NCBI GenBank assembly: GCA_041744575.1
Contig: JBGTKP010000054.1
Span: 124,001-188,000 of the forward strand
Direction: 5' to 3'
Source: JTS-RE37 sp041744575
GTDB taxonomy: Bacteria; Bacteroidota; Bacteroidia; Flavobacteriales; Flavobacteriaceae
DNA length: 64,000 nucleotides
Shown here: positions 18,074 to 27,264 of the stretch, in pieces
Layout: each line of letters opens with the position of its first letter
How positions within the stretch are numbered: the stretch's first letter is position 1
Translations under genes and position numbers: made by a program
Notes under the pieces: generated by a model
Seen by the model: only the letters and a program-made list of their open reading frames with translations
Databases searched by the model: none
What the model was told of the DNA's origin: nothing

Positions 18074-19006
18074 TCATTGATCTTCATCCAGATAGGCCTC
18101 CAATTGCTGGCGTTCCATTGGTAATTCATTATCCGGATATTTCCGGATCCATTCCCTGAAATCGGAATTGATCTCCGCCGTCCATCTCGTGTCTATCTGT
18201 CCCGGGGTATATCGCTTTTCCTTAAGCCTTTGAAAGCCAAACTGGTCTCTAAGGCTGACTACTTCAGAGGACAGGACCAGTTGATCAACCAGATATGCCG
18301 GAATAAAAATGGTCCCATGACGATTGGCCAGCACCACATCTCCCGGAAGAACTATGGCCCTTCCTATCCTGATTGGTTTGTTGATCGTAGTCAGCATCTC
18401 CTGCTGAAGATAGGACGGGTCTGCACCCTTGAACCACCCATTGAATCCGGCTATCTCAAGGAGTCCGGCTACATCCCTGACACCGGCATCAAATACAACG
18501 CCGTTACCGGAATTGGCATAAATGGCATTCCCCAGATTGGAGCCTATAAGAGTGCCGTCAATGATCCTGCCATAGCCGTCCGCAACGTAGACGTCCCCTG
18601 GTATCAGGATTTCAATCGGCCAGGAATTGCTGCCTCCTACAGTATCTCTTTTTTCTCTGGCCCCCTCTTTTTTTATCAGGGACTGAAAATCAGGTCTGAG
18701 GGGCATGTACTGGGCAGTGACCACCCTGCCGGTCATAGCGCTGTCAGGGTTGATAATTTCCCAGTTGCCTTCGTATTGGTTGTGGTATCCCTTACCTCTC
18801 AGGAATCCCCAGGCCTCTTCCATCTGGATCTTTTTCAGGCGTTGCAGGAGGCCGTCCGAAACTTTGGGTCTTCCGTCGGGCAAGCGTTCACCCTTCCATT
18901 GTGCAGTCATCGAGATGATATACTCCGGACGCGATGCTACTCCCTGTGACCGAACAGGTCCGCTATTAATTAGGATGAAAATGACAAATACTAAAATTAT
19001 TCTCAT
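18074..19006 (-). CDS. Secreted RraA-like aldolase-family protein
   Basis: 310 residues. The start at 19006 gives a clean Sec signal (MRIILVFVIFILINSGPVRS). The C-terminal two-thirds is the RraA / HMG-CHA aldolase swivel fold: PGDVYVADGYGRIIDGTLIG, then GVVFDAGVRD with the Arg-Asp pair conserved in aldolase and decarboxylase members, and PGDVVLANRHGTIFIP. Cytoplasmic RraA inhibits RNase E, but a secreted form cannot do so; a 4-hydroxy-2-oxo-acid aldolase or decarboxylase activity is more plausible. It is 83 bp downstream of the enolase-superfamily gene. Confidence 0.88.
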   Translation of the reverse strand: MRIILVFVIFILINSGPVRSQGVASRPEYIISMTAQWKGERLPDGRPKVSDGLLQRLKKIQMEEAWGFLRGKGYHNQYEGNWEIINPDSAMTGRVVTAQYMPLRPDFQSLIKKEGAREKRDTVGGSNSWPIEILIPGDVYVADGYGRIIDGTLIGSNLGNAIYANSGNGVVFDAGVRDVAGLLEIAGFNGWFKGADPSYLQQEMLTTINKPIRIGRAIVLPGDVVLANRHGTIFIPAYLVDQLVLSSEVVSLRDQFGFQRLKEKRYTPGQIDTRWTAEINSDFREWIRKYPDNELPMERQQLEAYLDEDQ

Positions 19007-19089
19007 GTGATCTCTTGTTAAATAACTAACTTCCTTTTGAGGCATGCTCCATTCCAACAAGTCTGATATCCGTGAACTGCGGCATCAAA

Positions 19090-20589
19090 TCAACTGTAAG
19101 ACCTGTCATGTGATCGTAGTTCATCCCATTCAGGAGTGGGTGCAAAATAGGAGGAATCCCTGGGATGCAGATGCTGCTTCAGCACTTCTTCATTCAATTC
19201 AATTCCCAGACCGGGTGCAGCCAGAGGCACTGTAGCAAAGCCCTTTTCTATCATTTTAAAGCCACCAACGGTCTTTACCAGGTCTTCCCACCAGGGGAGG
19301 TCTACGGAATGATGTTCCAGGGCCAGGAAATTTTGAGTAGCGGCTGCGCAATGTACGCTGGCCATAAAGGACACAGGGGTACCTGCCTGGTGCATGGCCA
19401 TAGCCACTCCATATTCTTCTGCATAGTCTCCGATCCTTTTCGTTTCCAGCAGTCCTCCGGATGATGCCAGATCAGGATGAATAATATCCACTGCCCTGGT
19501 ATGAATCAGGGGTTTAAAATCTTTTAATAAATAGATGTCTTCTCCGGTGGTAGTAGGTGTTTCAATGGCATCTGTAATGGTTTTCCATTGTTCTGTATAT
19601 TGCCATGGCACCATATCTTCAAACCAGGCCAGCCTGTATTTTTCCAGGGCCTTCGCCAGGCGGATGCAGTTGTTCAGGTCAAAATGACCATAATGGTCCG
19701 TAGAGATAGGAATATCATAACCTACCATGCTGCGTACATTTTCCACGATCATTGCAAGCGCCTCAAATCCCTTATCTGTAATCTGGATCTGGGTGAATGG
19801 ATGCATCGTATTACCATAACTCATGAAATTCCGCTGATCTCCCCACTGGGACAGATTTCCTTTGGCGTCCTGCCAGAATGAACCATTGACAACGGTATCA
19901 GGCTTTCCTTTGAGCTCTCCAATAGACACATCCATTTTCAACCAGGTATACCCCTGTTCTTTTATGCGGTATTCAATGAGTTTTTTCTGTTCCTCAGGAG
20001 AGGAAGCTTCCGGGGTATCGGCATACATGCGGATCTTATCCCTGTATCTGCCGCCCAATAATTGCCAGGCAGGTACGTCATAGGCTTTTCCACAAAGGTC
20101 CCACAACGCCATCTCCACGGCACATACGCCCCCTGCCTGCCTCGCCGGGCCGCCGAACTGGCGTATGCTTTTAAAGATCTGTTCAACATTACAGGGATTT
20201 TTCTCAAGGATCCTGCTTTTCAGCATGAGTGCATATCGGACATCCGCAGCGTCGCGGACTTCCCCCAGACCATAAATCCCCTGGTTGGTATCAATTCTGA
20301 TAATGGCTGTGCCTCCCATTACATTGGTAAGTACATATCGCATATCTGTTATCCTGAGCTCTGAGGGAGCTGAGGCACGACGTACAGAAGATGAGGAATG
20401 TGCTACGGTATCTTCAAAGGAATAGCCCATAAAACCTGACAACGCTATGCCTCCCAGGGCAGTTCTTTTTAAAAAATTACGGCGGGCATCACTGGTTTGC
20501 GGATGGTCGGTTTCCTGCTGTCTGAGGGCCGCGTATTCCTTTTCTTTAAGACGGTGATCGTCTATAAGATGGTGTAAGTTGCTTTTCAT
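19090..20589 (-). CDS. Exported enolase-superfamily (mandelate racemase/sugar-acid dehydratase-like) protein
   Basis: 499 residues. An unusual 35-residue hydrophilic N-terminus precedes the twin-arginine motif RRNFLK (residues 36-41) and a hydrophobic stretch. The enolase-superfamily capping domain (RITDMRYVLTNVMGG) and barrel follow, with metal ligands in ISTDHYG, WFEDMVPW and TTGEDIY, and a C-terminal MHQAGTP His. Family members abstract a proton alpha to a carboxylate, as in sugar-acid dehydratases. The start is the ATG at 20589, typical for this N-terminus. A Gfo/Idh/MocA gene lies upstream and RraA downstream. Confidence 0.9.
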   Translation of the reverse strand: MKSNLHHLIDDHRLKEKEYAALRQQETDHPQTSDARRNFLKRTALGGIALSGFMGYSFEDTVAHSSSSVRRASAPSELRITDMRYVLTNVMGGTAIIRIDTNQGIYGLGEVRDAADVRYALMLKSRILEKNPCNVEQIFKSIRQFGGPARQAGGVCAVEMALWDLCGKAYDVPAWQLLGGRYRDKIRMYADTPEASSPEEQKKLIEYRIKEQGYTWLKMDVSIGELKGKPDTVVNGSFWQDAKGNLSQWGDQRNFMSYGNTMHPFTQIQITDKGFEALAMIVENVRSMVGYDIPISTDHYGHFDLNNCIRLAKALEKYRLAWFEDMVPWQYTEQWKTITDAIETPTTTGEDIYLLKDFKPLIHTRAVDIIHPDLASSGGLLETKRIGDYAEEYGVAMAMHQAGTPVSFMASVHCAAATQNFLALEHHSVDLPWWEDLVKTVGGFKMIEKGFATVPLAAPGLGIELNEEVLKQHLHPRDSSYFAPTPEWDELRSHDRSYS

Positions 20590-20746
20590 GAATTCGGTAT
20601 TTATCGGGTCTGTTAATTTCGACTTGACTTGCATCCGCCGGAAAAGTCACAAGATATAAGGATGATAATAGATACCACTAAGACTTGTTATCAATGAATT
20701 TAAGAAAAGATTGAAGCCAGGTTAATTATATCATCCAGTGTTCCTT

Positions 20747-21856
20747 TCACAGCATTATTTTATTCCCTGTTTTTGCAGCCTCGTAAATGGCATCGATGAT
20801 CTTGAGATCCTTGAGCCCTTCTGTTCCATCCACAGCAACCAGTGCTTTCTCACCTGCCAGCAATATACCGGCCATATGGTCCATTTGTAAGGTTTGGTGG
20901 GTGACGATGGGCTCGTTTAATGGTCCGAGATGGGTCCTGCCCTGAATCGGTCCATAGCCCGTTGAAGGCTGCATTTCTGCGAACCCCTTATCCCCATTAA
21001 GAAAAAAACGGTCGAGATTGTTCATGGAGTAAGTAGAAAGGCAAGATGCAACAGCCCCACCAGGAAACCCCATCTGGAACTGGATGGTTTCGTCTATACC
21101 ATCCTTGAATTTCTCCGGGTTGTTTTTGGTTTCCTGTGCGGTCACCCAAGTGGGTTCTTCTCCTATCATATACCTGGCCCCATTAATAGAATATACCCCG
21201 ATATCCATCATCGCACCTCCTCCCGATAGGGCTTTGTTAAGACGCCATTGGTTGGGATCGCCGATGGTAAACCCGGATTGGCCTTGAAAAAAGAGTGGTT
21301 TTCCAAAGTCCCCGTTCATCCTCATCTTTACAACCTTTAATGTATGTGGTTCAAAATGCATTCTGTATCCGACAAGTAATTGAACGCTGGCTGCGGCACA
21401 TGCGGCTACCATCTCCTCTCCTTCGGCTGCATTAACGGCCATCGGTTTCTCGCAAATGGCATGTTTTCCCGCTTTGGCAGTCCTTATGACATGGTCTTTA
21501 TGAAGACCATTCGGAGTAATCACATAGACCGCATCGATATCAGGGTTATCACGGATGGCATCAAAATTCTCATAATTGTAACAGTTGTTTACCGGGATGC
21601 CAAACCTGGATTGCCATTCTTTGACTTTAGATGGGCTACCACTGATGACACCTACCAATTTGGCGCGTTTACAGGATTGCATTGCCTCTGCCACCCTGGT
21701 GCCATAACTGCCCAGGCCCATGATCGCAACCTTTAACTGTTCGTCCTGGCTTCCGGGCAACTCATGTGTAAATCGGAGATTTCCCGTGTAAGGTATAAGT
21801 GGCAGGGCCAATGCTGAAACGGTCATCTTTTCAATAAAATCACGACGTGTATTCAT
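20747..21856 (-). CDS. Exported Gfo/Idh/MocA family oxidoreductase
   Basis: 369 residues. The N-terminus has TRRDFIEK and a hydrophobic stretch ending before residue 25, a twin-arginine-type signal, so the enzyme is probably exported with its NAD(P) bound. The Rossmann motif GLGSYG is at 47-52 and the signature EKP at 136-138. A DIGVYSINGARYMIGEEP block is typical of the C-terminal domain. Exported members oxidise glycosides at C3 or similar positions. It heads the minus-strand set with the enolase-superfamily and RraA genes, separated by 157 bp. Confidence 0.93.
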   Translation of the reverse strand: MNTRRDFIEKMTVSALALPLIPYTGNLRFTHELPGSQDEQLKVAIMGLGSYGTRVAEAMQSCKRAKLVGVISGSPSKVKEWQSRFGIPVNNCYNYENFDAIRDNPDIDAVYVITPNGLHKDHVIRTAKAGKHAICEKPMAVNAAEGEEMVAACAAASVQLLVGYRMHFEPHTLKVVKMRMNGDFGKPLFFQGQSGFTIGDPNQWRLNKALSGGGAMMDIGVYSINGARYMIGEEPTWVTAQETKNNPEKFKDGIDETIQFQMGFPGGAVASCLSTYSMNNLDRFFLNGDKGFAEMQPSTGYGPIQGRTHLGPLNEPIVTHQTLQMDHMAGILLAGEKALVAVDGTEGLKDLKIIDAIYEAAKTGNKIML

Positions 21857-22173
21857 AGGAATTAGGCTGATTTAAACCAGTGCCGAAGTGGGCAAGGGGT
21901 TTAAAAATACATTATAAAAGTTTTGTAACCAATAGTTCACTAATTTAATTAGTACTGGCATGTTTTGCCGGTTCGGCTTTGGCAGGACGTGGTTCGTTAA
22001 GGGCGAAAATGGCAGTCAAATAATGATCTGCAATTTTAATTCTATGGAAATTTGTTCCGGTTTTTTCCTACTTTCGAAAAGACATAAGCTATCAACATTT
22101 CCATCCACTGCCCCTGCACCAGGCAAAGAGGAGCTGATTGTTATGGTCTTGTGATTCAAATAAAATTTTTAAG
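21857..22173. other. 317-bp divergent intergenic region
   Basis: This lies between the divergent Gfo/Idh/MocA and SMP-30 genes. It holds no convincing ORF on either strand. I saw no full TTG/TAnnTTTG promoter; a near match, TACTTTCG at 22069-22076, sits ahead of the SMP-30 gene but its upstream TTTG is only 14 nt away. Promoters for both genes must be here but are not assigned. Confidence 0.5.
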
Positions 22174-23067
22174 ATGAAAACACACTTGTTCCTGGCATTG
22201 AATGCCATGTTAGTCTTAAATTCCTGCAAAGGCCAAAGCTCTGACATTGTGGCCGACGGGGCAGAGTTGGAACTCGTCGGGGATGGGTACGACTTTACCG
22301 AGGGGCCGGCAGCGGACCGTAAGGGCAATGTCTATTTTACCGACCAGCCGAACAACAGGATACTCAGGTGGGATGCAAAATCGAACAAGGTGACCACCTA
22401 CATGGAACCGGCGGGCAGGGCGAATGGTTTATATTTTGATGAGAAAGGCCATCTTCTGGCAGCTGCCGACGAAAATTTTGAACTCTGGCGTATCGGAACT
22501 GACAAGCAGGTTACCGTTTTGGCAGATGCGTATGAGGGGCGCAAACTCAATGGTCCTAATGATCTGTGGGTCGACCCACGGGGAGGTATTTACTTCACTG
22601 ACCCATACTATCAGCGACCTTACTGGACGAGGACCGCTGGGGAGATCGGGGCACAACAGGTTTTTTACCTCAGCCCTGATAAGGGCAACCTTCGGGTGGT
22701 CGCTTCGGATTTGGTACAACCTAACGGGATCATCGGAAGTTCGGATGGCACAACCTTGTATATTGCGGATATAGGTGCGGGAAAGACCTGGGTTTACAAC
22801 ATGGATGGAGAGGGTTCCCTCAAGAATAAAAAGCTTTTTTGCGAAATGGGCTCTGACGGGATGACCATGGATGAATCAGGCAACATATACCTTACCGGGC
22901 AGGGTGTCCATGTATTTAATCAAAAAGGTAGACAAATACTGCACGTGCCGATACCACAAAAATGGACCGCCAATATTACGTTCGGGGGCGAAAAAAGAGA
23001 TCTTCTTTTTATTACGGCTTCCACTGCGGTGTACACCTTGCGAATGAAAGTCCGGGGTGCCAGGTAG
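22174..23067 (+). CDS. SMP-30/gluconolactonase-like lipoprotein
   Basis: 297 residues with a lipobox ending at C18 (LNSC). The protein is a six-bladed propeller of the SMP-30/gluconolactonase/LRE family (PF08450). Expected metal-site residues are E43 (FTEGPA), the Asn residues of LNGPNDLW and the Asp of SDGMT. Such enzymes open sugar lactones, the products of aldose oxidation. Extracytoplasmic location matches the sorbosone-dehydrogenase-like enzyme in the neighbouring minus-strand set, whose products could be lactones. The start at 22174 excludes 12 residues of an earlier in-frame ATG that carry no signal features. Confidence 0.9.
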   Translation: MKTHLFLALNAMLVLNSCKGQSSDIVADGAELELVGDGYDFTEGPAADRKGNVYFTDQPNNRILRWDAKSNKVTTYMEPAGRANGLYFDEKGHLLAAADENFELWRIGTDKQVTVLADAYEGRKLNGPNDLWVDPRGGIYFTDPYYQRPYWTRTAGEIGAQQVFYLSPDKGNLRVVASDLVQPNGIIGSSDGTTLYIADIGAGKTWVYNMDGEGSLKNKKLFCEMGSDGMTMDESGNIYLTGQGVHVFNQKGRQILHVPIPQKWTANITFGGEKRDLLFITASTAVYTLRMKVRGAR

Positions 23068-23148
23068 GTATTTCTCTTGTATTGGAAATAAAATAAGGCA
23101 GTTTTCAGGCTTCTGAACGATCCTTATGGGAACCACTACACGAAAAGA

Positions 23149-23730
23149 TTACTGCAGGATCTTTAACCGTATATTCCTGAATTTTATCCGGCCATGTTCG
23201 GCAGCCTGAAGGGCTATGGACCCTTCATCAAGATCGGAATTCACCATGTCAGCCATGGGTTTTCCATTGATCCAGGTTTTCAGCCGGTTGCCTTCGCAAT
23301 GGATTTTAAAGGTATTCCACTGATTAACGGTATGGACCAGGGTGAGGGGTGCGGAACGGGTAACTATGGACCCGGTTCGGGAATTCTGATCCGGGTGCAG
23401 GTCCCAGATATTCATTTCATAACAGCTGACATTAGAAAGTTCGGCCTGCTTACAACGTACAAAAACCCCCGAATTCACAGTGCTGTCAGGCTGAAACTCC
23501 AGTTCCAGAATAAAATTTCTGAAACGGTCTCGGGTCATTAGATATCCGCCGGTCCCTTCTGAATTTCCTGTCAATTCATCCTCAACGAATTTCCACGTAG
23601 CATCCCCTTCTGCAGACCAATCCTGGCCGGATTTCGTAAAAGGGCGCAGGGTTTGCCCTTTTGTTACCGAACATGAGATCAAAGTAAAGAGAAGTAGCAC
23701 CGCAGAAAGACTGTACAGGCAAAGTTTCAT
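23149..23730 (-). CDS. DUF1080-family lipoprotein, second copy
   Basis: 193 residues with a lipobox ending at C20 (TLISC). The beta-sandwich of DUF1080 / 3-keto-disaccharide hydrolase is recognisable from the FILELEFQPDSTVNSGVFVRC block and the NQWNTFKIHCEGNRLKTWINGKP block with a final IKFRNIRL strand. It lacks the classical LFNGKDLxGW opening of the first copy at 5.2 kb and is shorter, so the two are distant paralogues with probably different substrates. It is transcribed convergently with the SMP-30 gene, 81 bp apart. Confidence 0.85.
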   Translation of the reverse strand: MKLCLYSLSAVLLLFTLISCSVTKGQTLRPFTKSGQDWSAEGDATWKFVEDELTGNSEGTGGYLMTRDRFRNFILELEFQPDSTVNSGVFVRCKQAELSNVSCYEMNIWDLHPDQNSRTGSIVTRSAPLTLVHTVNQWNTFKIHCEGNRLKTWINGKPMADMVNSDLDEGSIALQAAEHGRIKFRNIRLKILQ

Positions 23731-23886
23731 TTCTCTGATATTTACGGTTAAATATAAGGCAAGATGAGGGCGCCTTTTTAAAAAACGATATATTATAGAA
23801 AAATTAAGGCAGTGAATCAATATATTTAGCCTCTACGATTTTAGGTGCGTCAATAATATGCCGTGTCCTGAACTGAATGCAAGTAC

Positions 23887-24651
23887 ATGTGTTATGACAT
23901 TAAGACCAACCTGGAAGCACAATTGCAGAGGGCGCGCCGATATGGCGATCTGAACGCCATCAGAGAACTCGCTTATAAACTCATTCCCTATACCGACCTG
24001 CCACTATTCCATGCTTCCGGATTCAACCATCCGAAAATGCTGGTGTATACTTCAAGTTCGCCCCATATCCCGGTAATCTCCCGCTGGGGTCTTGTGCCAC
24101 ATTGGATTCAGGACAATAAACAACGTATGAAAATTTGGAATAACACCCTGAATGCGCGCGGGGAAACCATTTTCGAAAAACCGGCTTTCAGGGAGGCTGC
24201 GAAAAGAAACAGATGTTTGGTTTTTGTAGATGGATTTTACGAGCACCACCATAAAGCAGGGGATATCTTCCCATATTTTATTTACCGTCATGACGGGCAG
24301 CCATTGGCATTGGCCGGACTATGTAGTGAATGGCTTGACAAAAGCACAGGCGAATTGATGCATACCTTTACAGTAGTGACAACCACGGGGAATGCACTGA
24401 TGACCGATATTCACAACAACCCTAAACTTGAAGGACCGAGAATGCCATTCATCCTCCCGGAAAATCTTGAAGATGGATGGCTGAAGTCTGCATCCGGTGA
24501 CGAGGAATTGATGAAATTCAGAGAATTGATAAGGCCATTTAAGGATGGCGAGCTAAAGGCACATCCTGTCTCGCGTCTCAGGGGCAAGGAATATCCTGGA
24601 AATGTGGAATCGATCAGCGACGAGGTCTGCTATCCCGGACTGGAAGGATGA
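23887..24651 (+). CDS. SRAP domain protein (HMCES/YedK family)
   Basis: 254 residues. SRAP proteins crosslink covalently to abasic sites in single-stranded DNA through the N-terminal cysteine, shielding them from cleavage. The catalytic Cys2 is present directly after the start Met (MCYDIK), with N89 and R91 (NTLNARGET), E119 (GFYEHH) and H176 (MTDIHNN) followed by RMP. The short N-terminus fixes the start at 23887 because Cys must be residue 2. It is unrelated in function to the surrounding sugar genes. Confidence 0.95.
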   Translation: MCYDIKTNLEAQLQRARRYGDLNAIRELAYKLIPYTDLPLFHASGFNHPKMLVYTSSSPHIPVISRWGLVPHWIQDNKQRMKIWNNTLNARGETIFEKPAFREAAKRNRCLVFVDGFYEHHHKAGDIFPYFIYRHDGQPLALAGLCSEWLDKSTGELMHTFTVVTTTGNALMTDIHNNPKLEGPRMPFILPENLEDGWLKSASGDEELMKFRELIRPFKDGELKAHPVSRLRGKEYPGNVESISDEVCYPGLEG

Positions 24652-24828
24652 AGCGATTTAATTTAAAGTATGACCCCTTGTTTTAATGATTTAAAATCGG
24701 GAATACAAGACAGGATCAACCGCGTATGCAAAGCAAAAGATGCGAACGATGAAATCCTGCTGTGCGACCTGTTACATTTGGGTCGATCATGGATTTACGG
24801 TATCTTGGTCCTCAAAATTAAGATCCTG

Positions 24829-25473
24829 ATGAAATACCCCGTAGTCATCTTATTATTTTTTGCAAGCCAGTTGTTTGGACAGGATCATTTAAGATTTGAG
24901 GAAGAGGTTTTCAATATTCAGAAAAAATACGATACTATTTGGGATCCTGCTGCCAAAACAATTGTTTTCACCGGCAGTTCCAGTATCAGGATCTGGAATG
25001 GCCTTGCGGAACTTTTTCCCGGCTACCTGGTCGTAAATACGGGATTTGGAGGCTCTCAGGCCTCCGATCTGATGGCCTATACCGATGCCCTTATATTAAA
25101 ATATCATCCCTGGAAAGTCTTTATCTATGAGGGAGACAACGACTTGTCGGCAGGCAAAAAACCTGGCCAGATCAGGCGGGATACCGAAGAAATCATCCGG
25201 ACCATAAATTCCATTTACCCGGAAACACGAATTGTCCTGATCAGTGCGAAACCAAGTCTGTCAAGGTGGAAGTTGAAGGGAAAATATCTTCGGTTGAACA
25301 GGAAATTCCAGCGGATCAGCCACAGGGATTCGTCCGTCGATTATGCCAATATCTGGGATACCATGCTACTAGAAGGAAAGGTCCGCCCTGATATTTTTTT
25401 AGAGGATGGGTTACACATGAACAACAAGGGTTATGAATTATGGTATCCGGTGATTAAAAAATATGTAGAATAG
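24829..25473 (+). CDS. Secreted SGNH/GDSL-type hydrolase
   Basis: 214 residues with a signal peptide (cleavage near FG-QD, residue 17). SGNH blocks are present: block I FTGSSSIR with S50, block II GFGGS, block III EGDND with N104, and the C-terminal DGLHMNNKGY providing Asp and His. The family includes sugar acetylesterases and lipases. An earlier in-frame ATG at 24670 adds 53 residues before the signal and is rejected. It is followed 24 bp later by the GH20 gene, so deacetylation of an N-acetylated or O-acetylated glycan is plausible. Confidence 0.9.
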   Translation: MKYPVVILLFFASQLFGQDHLRFEEEVFNIQKKYDTIWDPAAKTIVFTGSSSIRIWNGLAELFPGYLVVNTGFGGSQASDLMAYTDALILKYHPWKVFIYEGDNDLSAGKKPGQIRRDTEEIIRTINSIYPETRIVLISAKPSLSRWKLKGKYLRLNRKFQRISHRDSSVDYANIWDTMLLEGKVRPDIFLEDGLHMNNKGYELWYPVIKKYVE

Positions 25474-25497
25474 TATCCACCTTAAAATTGTGTTTTT

Positions 25498-27129
25498 ATG
25501 CATTTATCCAATTCAGTTATTGACAAGCGCTACATTTTCTTAGTTGTAATTTCCGTCTGCTTTCTAATTTCCTGTGCCGGTGAGCGACGAAAAAAGGTGG
25601 TTTTTCCACCCACCGATCTGAGTAAGGCGGCGTTGATCCCAAAACCTCTGAAAATTATACCCACGAATTCGGCCTTTGGTCTGGATCAGTATACGGCTAT
25701 TTACACTTCGCAGAACGCAGGGGGATTTGAGGAAACCGGCCTGTTTTTGGCGGAGAAAATAAAGGAGGCTATAGGTCTCAATCTATCGGTAAACAAATCA
25801 GATGCGGGCACTGTGGACCGAATAATTTATATCAATCAGTCAGACAGCAGTGAAAATGAAGGAAAAGAGGCGTATGTTCTGACCATTAACAGCGACTCGG
25901 TCATTATCAGTGCAACAACTTCTGAAGGGGCTTTCCGCGGGATTCAGACACTCCGGCAGATCATCCCTGACATCAGCAATGACACCCTGGCAGAACAAAG
26001 TATATGGCCAATCCCTTCAGGCAAAATCATAGACCATCCGAATTTTGGTTACAGAAGTTCCATGCTGGATGTGGCCCGCCATTTTTTCAGCGTCGGGGAT
26101 GTAAAGCGCTATATTGATCTGCTTGCCTATTACAAAATAAACACATTGCATCTGCATCTTTCGGATGATCAGGGATGGCGCATCGAGATAAAATCCTGGC
26201 CTGAACTTACCACTGTCGGCGGAAGCACGGAAGTCGGCGGTGAGGCAGGGGGATTTTACACCCAGGAAGAATACAGGGAGATCGTCGCTTATGCGATGGC
26301 CCATTACATGACCATAGTGCCGGAGATAGACATGCCCGGACATACTAACGCGGCCTCCGTTTCGTATCCCTTTCTTAATGGCAATGGCAAGAAACCTGAA
26401 CTCTATGAAGGCACGCAAGTGGGCTTTAGTACTTTTGATACCCGCAAGGATACCGTTTATACCTTTATCGATGATGTTATTCGTGAAATTTCAGAAATGT
26501 CCCCAGGGCCATTTTTTCATATTGGGGGTGATGAGAGTCACGTTACCAAAAAGGATGATTATGTCTACTTCGTAAATAAGGTGGAAAAAATAGTTCAGAA
26601 ATACGGCAAACGAATGATCGGTTGGGATGAAGTGGCTACCGCAGATGTCGGTAGTTCATCCGTTGCCCAATTCTGGTCCAGTGAAGAAAACGCCAATCTG
26701 GCAGTGGGTAAGGGAATGAAGGTGATCGTCTCTCCTGCGCGGAAGGCTTATCTGGACATGCAATATGACAGCCTTTCAAAATTCGGTTTACACTGGGCGG
26801 CTTATATTCCAGTGGACACGGCCTATACATGGAATCCTGAAAAATATGCCCGGGGCCTGACAGCCGAAAATATCCTTGGGGTAGAAGCCCCGCTTTGGTC
26901 AGAGACCATCAGCACCATGGAGGAATTGGAGTATCTGGCTTTCCCACGGGTGATCGGGTATTCCGAATTAAGCTGGAGCACCGCAGAGAACAGAGACTGG
27001 GAACAATACAGAGAGCGCCTTGCCCGACAAGCGCCGTTCCTTGACAGGATGAATGTCAACTACTACGCTTCTGACAAAATTGACTGGGAGGATAGCAAGT
27101 ATACCTTCAAGGATATATTAAAGGACTGA
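25498..27129 (+). CDS. Beta-N-acetylhexosaminidase (glycoside hydrolase family 20) lipoprotein
   Basis: 543 residues with a lipobox ending at C26 (LISC). The N-terminal GH20b domain (residues about 45-180) precedes the TIM barrel opening FGYRSSMLDVARHFF. The catalytic D345-E346 pair is in HIGGDESHV; W-containing substrate loops (QGWRIEIKSWP) are present. The enzyme removes terminal GlcNAc or GalNAc by substrate-assisted catalysis at the cell surface or in the periplasm. Length and motifs are complete. It is probably co-transcribed with the SGNH hydrolase. Confidence 0.95.
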   Translation: MHLSNSVIDKRYIFLVVISVCFLISCAGERRKKVVFPPTDLSKAALIPKPLKIIPTNSAFGLDQYTAIYTSQNAGGFEETGLFLAEKIKEAIGLNLSVNKSDAGTVDRIIYINQSDSSENEGKEAYVLTINSDSVIISATTSEGAFRGIQTLRQIIPDISNDTLAEQSIWPIPSGKIIDHPNFGYRSSMLDVARHFFSVGDVKRYIDLLAYYKINTLHLHLSDDQGWRIEIKSWPELTTVGGSTEVGGEAGGFYTQEEYREIVAYAMAHYMTIVPEIDMPGHTNAASVSYPFLNGNGKKPELYEGTQVGFSTFDTRKDTVYTFIDDVIREISEMSPGPFFHIGGDESHVTKKDDYVYFVNKVEKIVQKYGKRMIGWDEVATADVGSSSVAQFWSSEENANLAVGKGMKVIVSPARKAYLDMQYDSLSKFGLHWAAYIPVDTAYTWNPEKYARGLTAENILGVEAPLWSETISTMEELEYLAFPRVIGYSELSWSTAENRDWEQYRERLARQAPFLDRMNVNYYASDKIDWEDSKYTFKDILKD

Positions 27130-27205
27130 GACAATCCAACCTTCGGAATGTATTACACCCTTGTCGGGCAACCAGACACGGTCTTCAAAAAAATATTGAA
27201 ATTAT

Positions 27206-27236
27206 TTGCGCAAGTAGATGCTTGCCTTTATATTTG
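27206..27236 (+). promoter_or_regulatory. Bacteroidota consensus promoter for the arsR-type gene
   Basis: TTG at 27206-27208 (within TTTG) is followed by exactly 20 nt and then TATATTTG at 27229-27236, a full match to TTG-N(19-20)-TAnnTTTG. The expected transcript start, about 27243, leaves a leader of roughly 22 nt before ATG 27265. The spacer contains the dyad described separately. Confidence 0.75.
27210..27225. promoter_or_regulatory. Inverted repeat in promoter spacer, candidate ArsR-family operator
   Basis: GCAAG (27210-27214) and CTTGC (27221-27225) form a 5-bp inverted repeat around TAGATG, lying between the two promoter elements of the gene for an ArsR-type repressor. A bound dimer would block RNA polymerase, consistent with autoregulation, a common arrangement for this family. 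The arms are short, so chance cannot be excluded. Confidence 0.45.
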
Positions 27237-27264
27237 TTGTGACTTTGTACCCAATTGAAACGCC

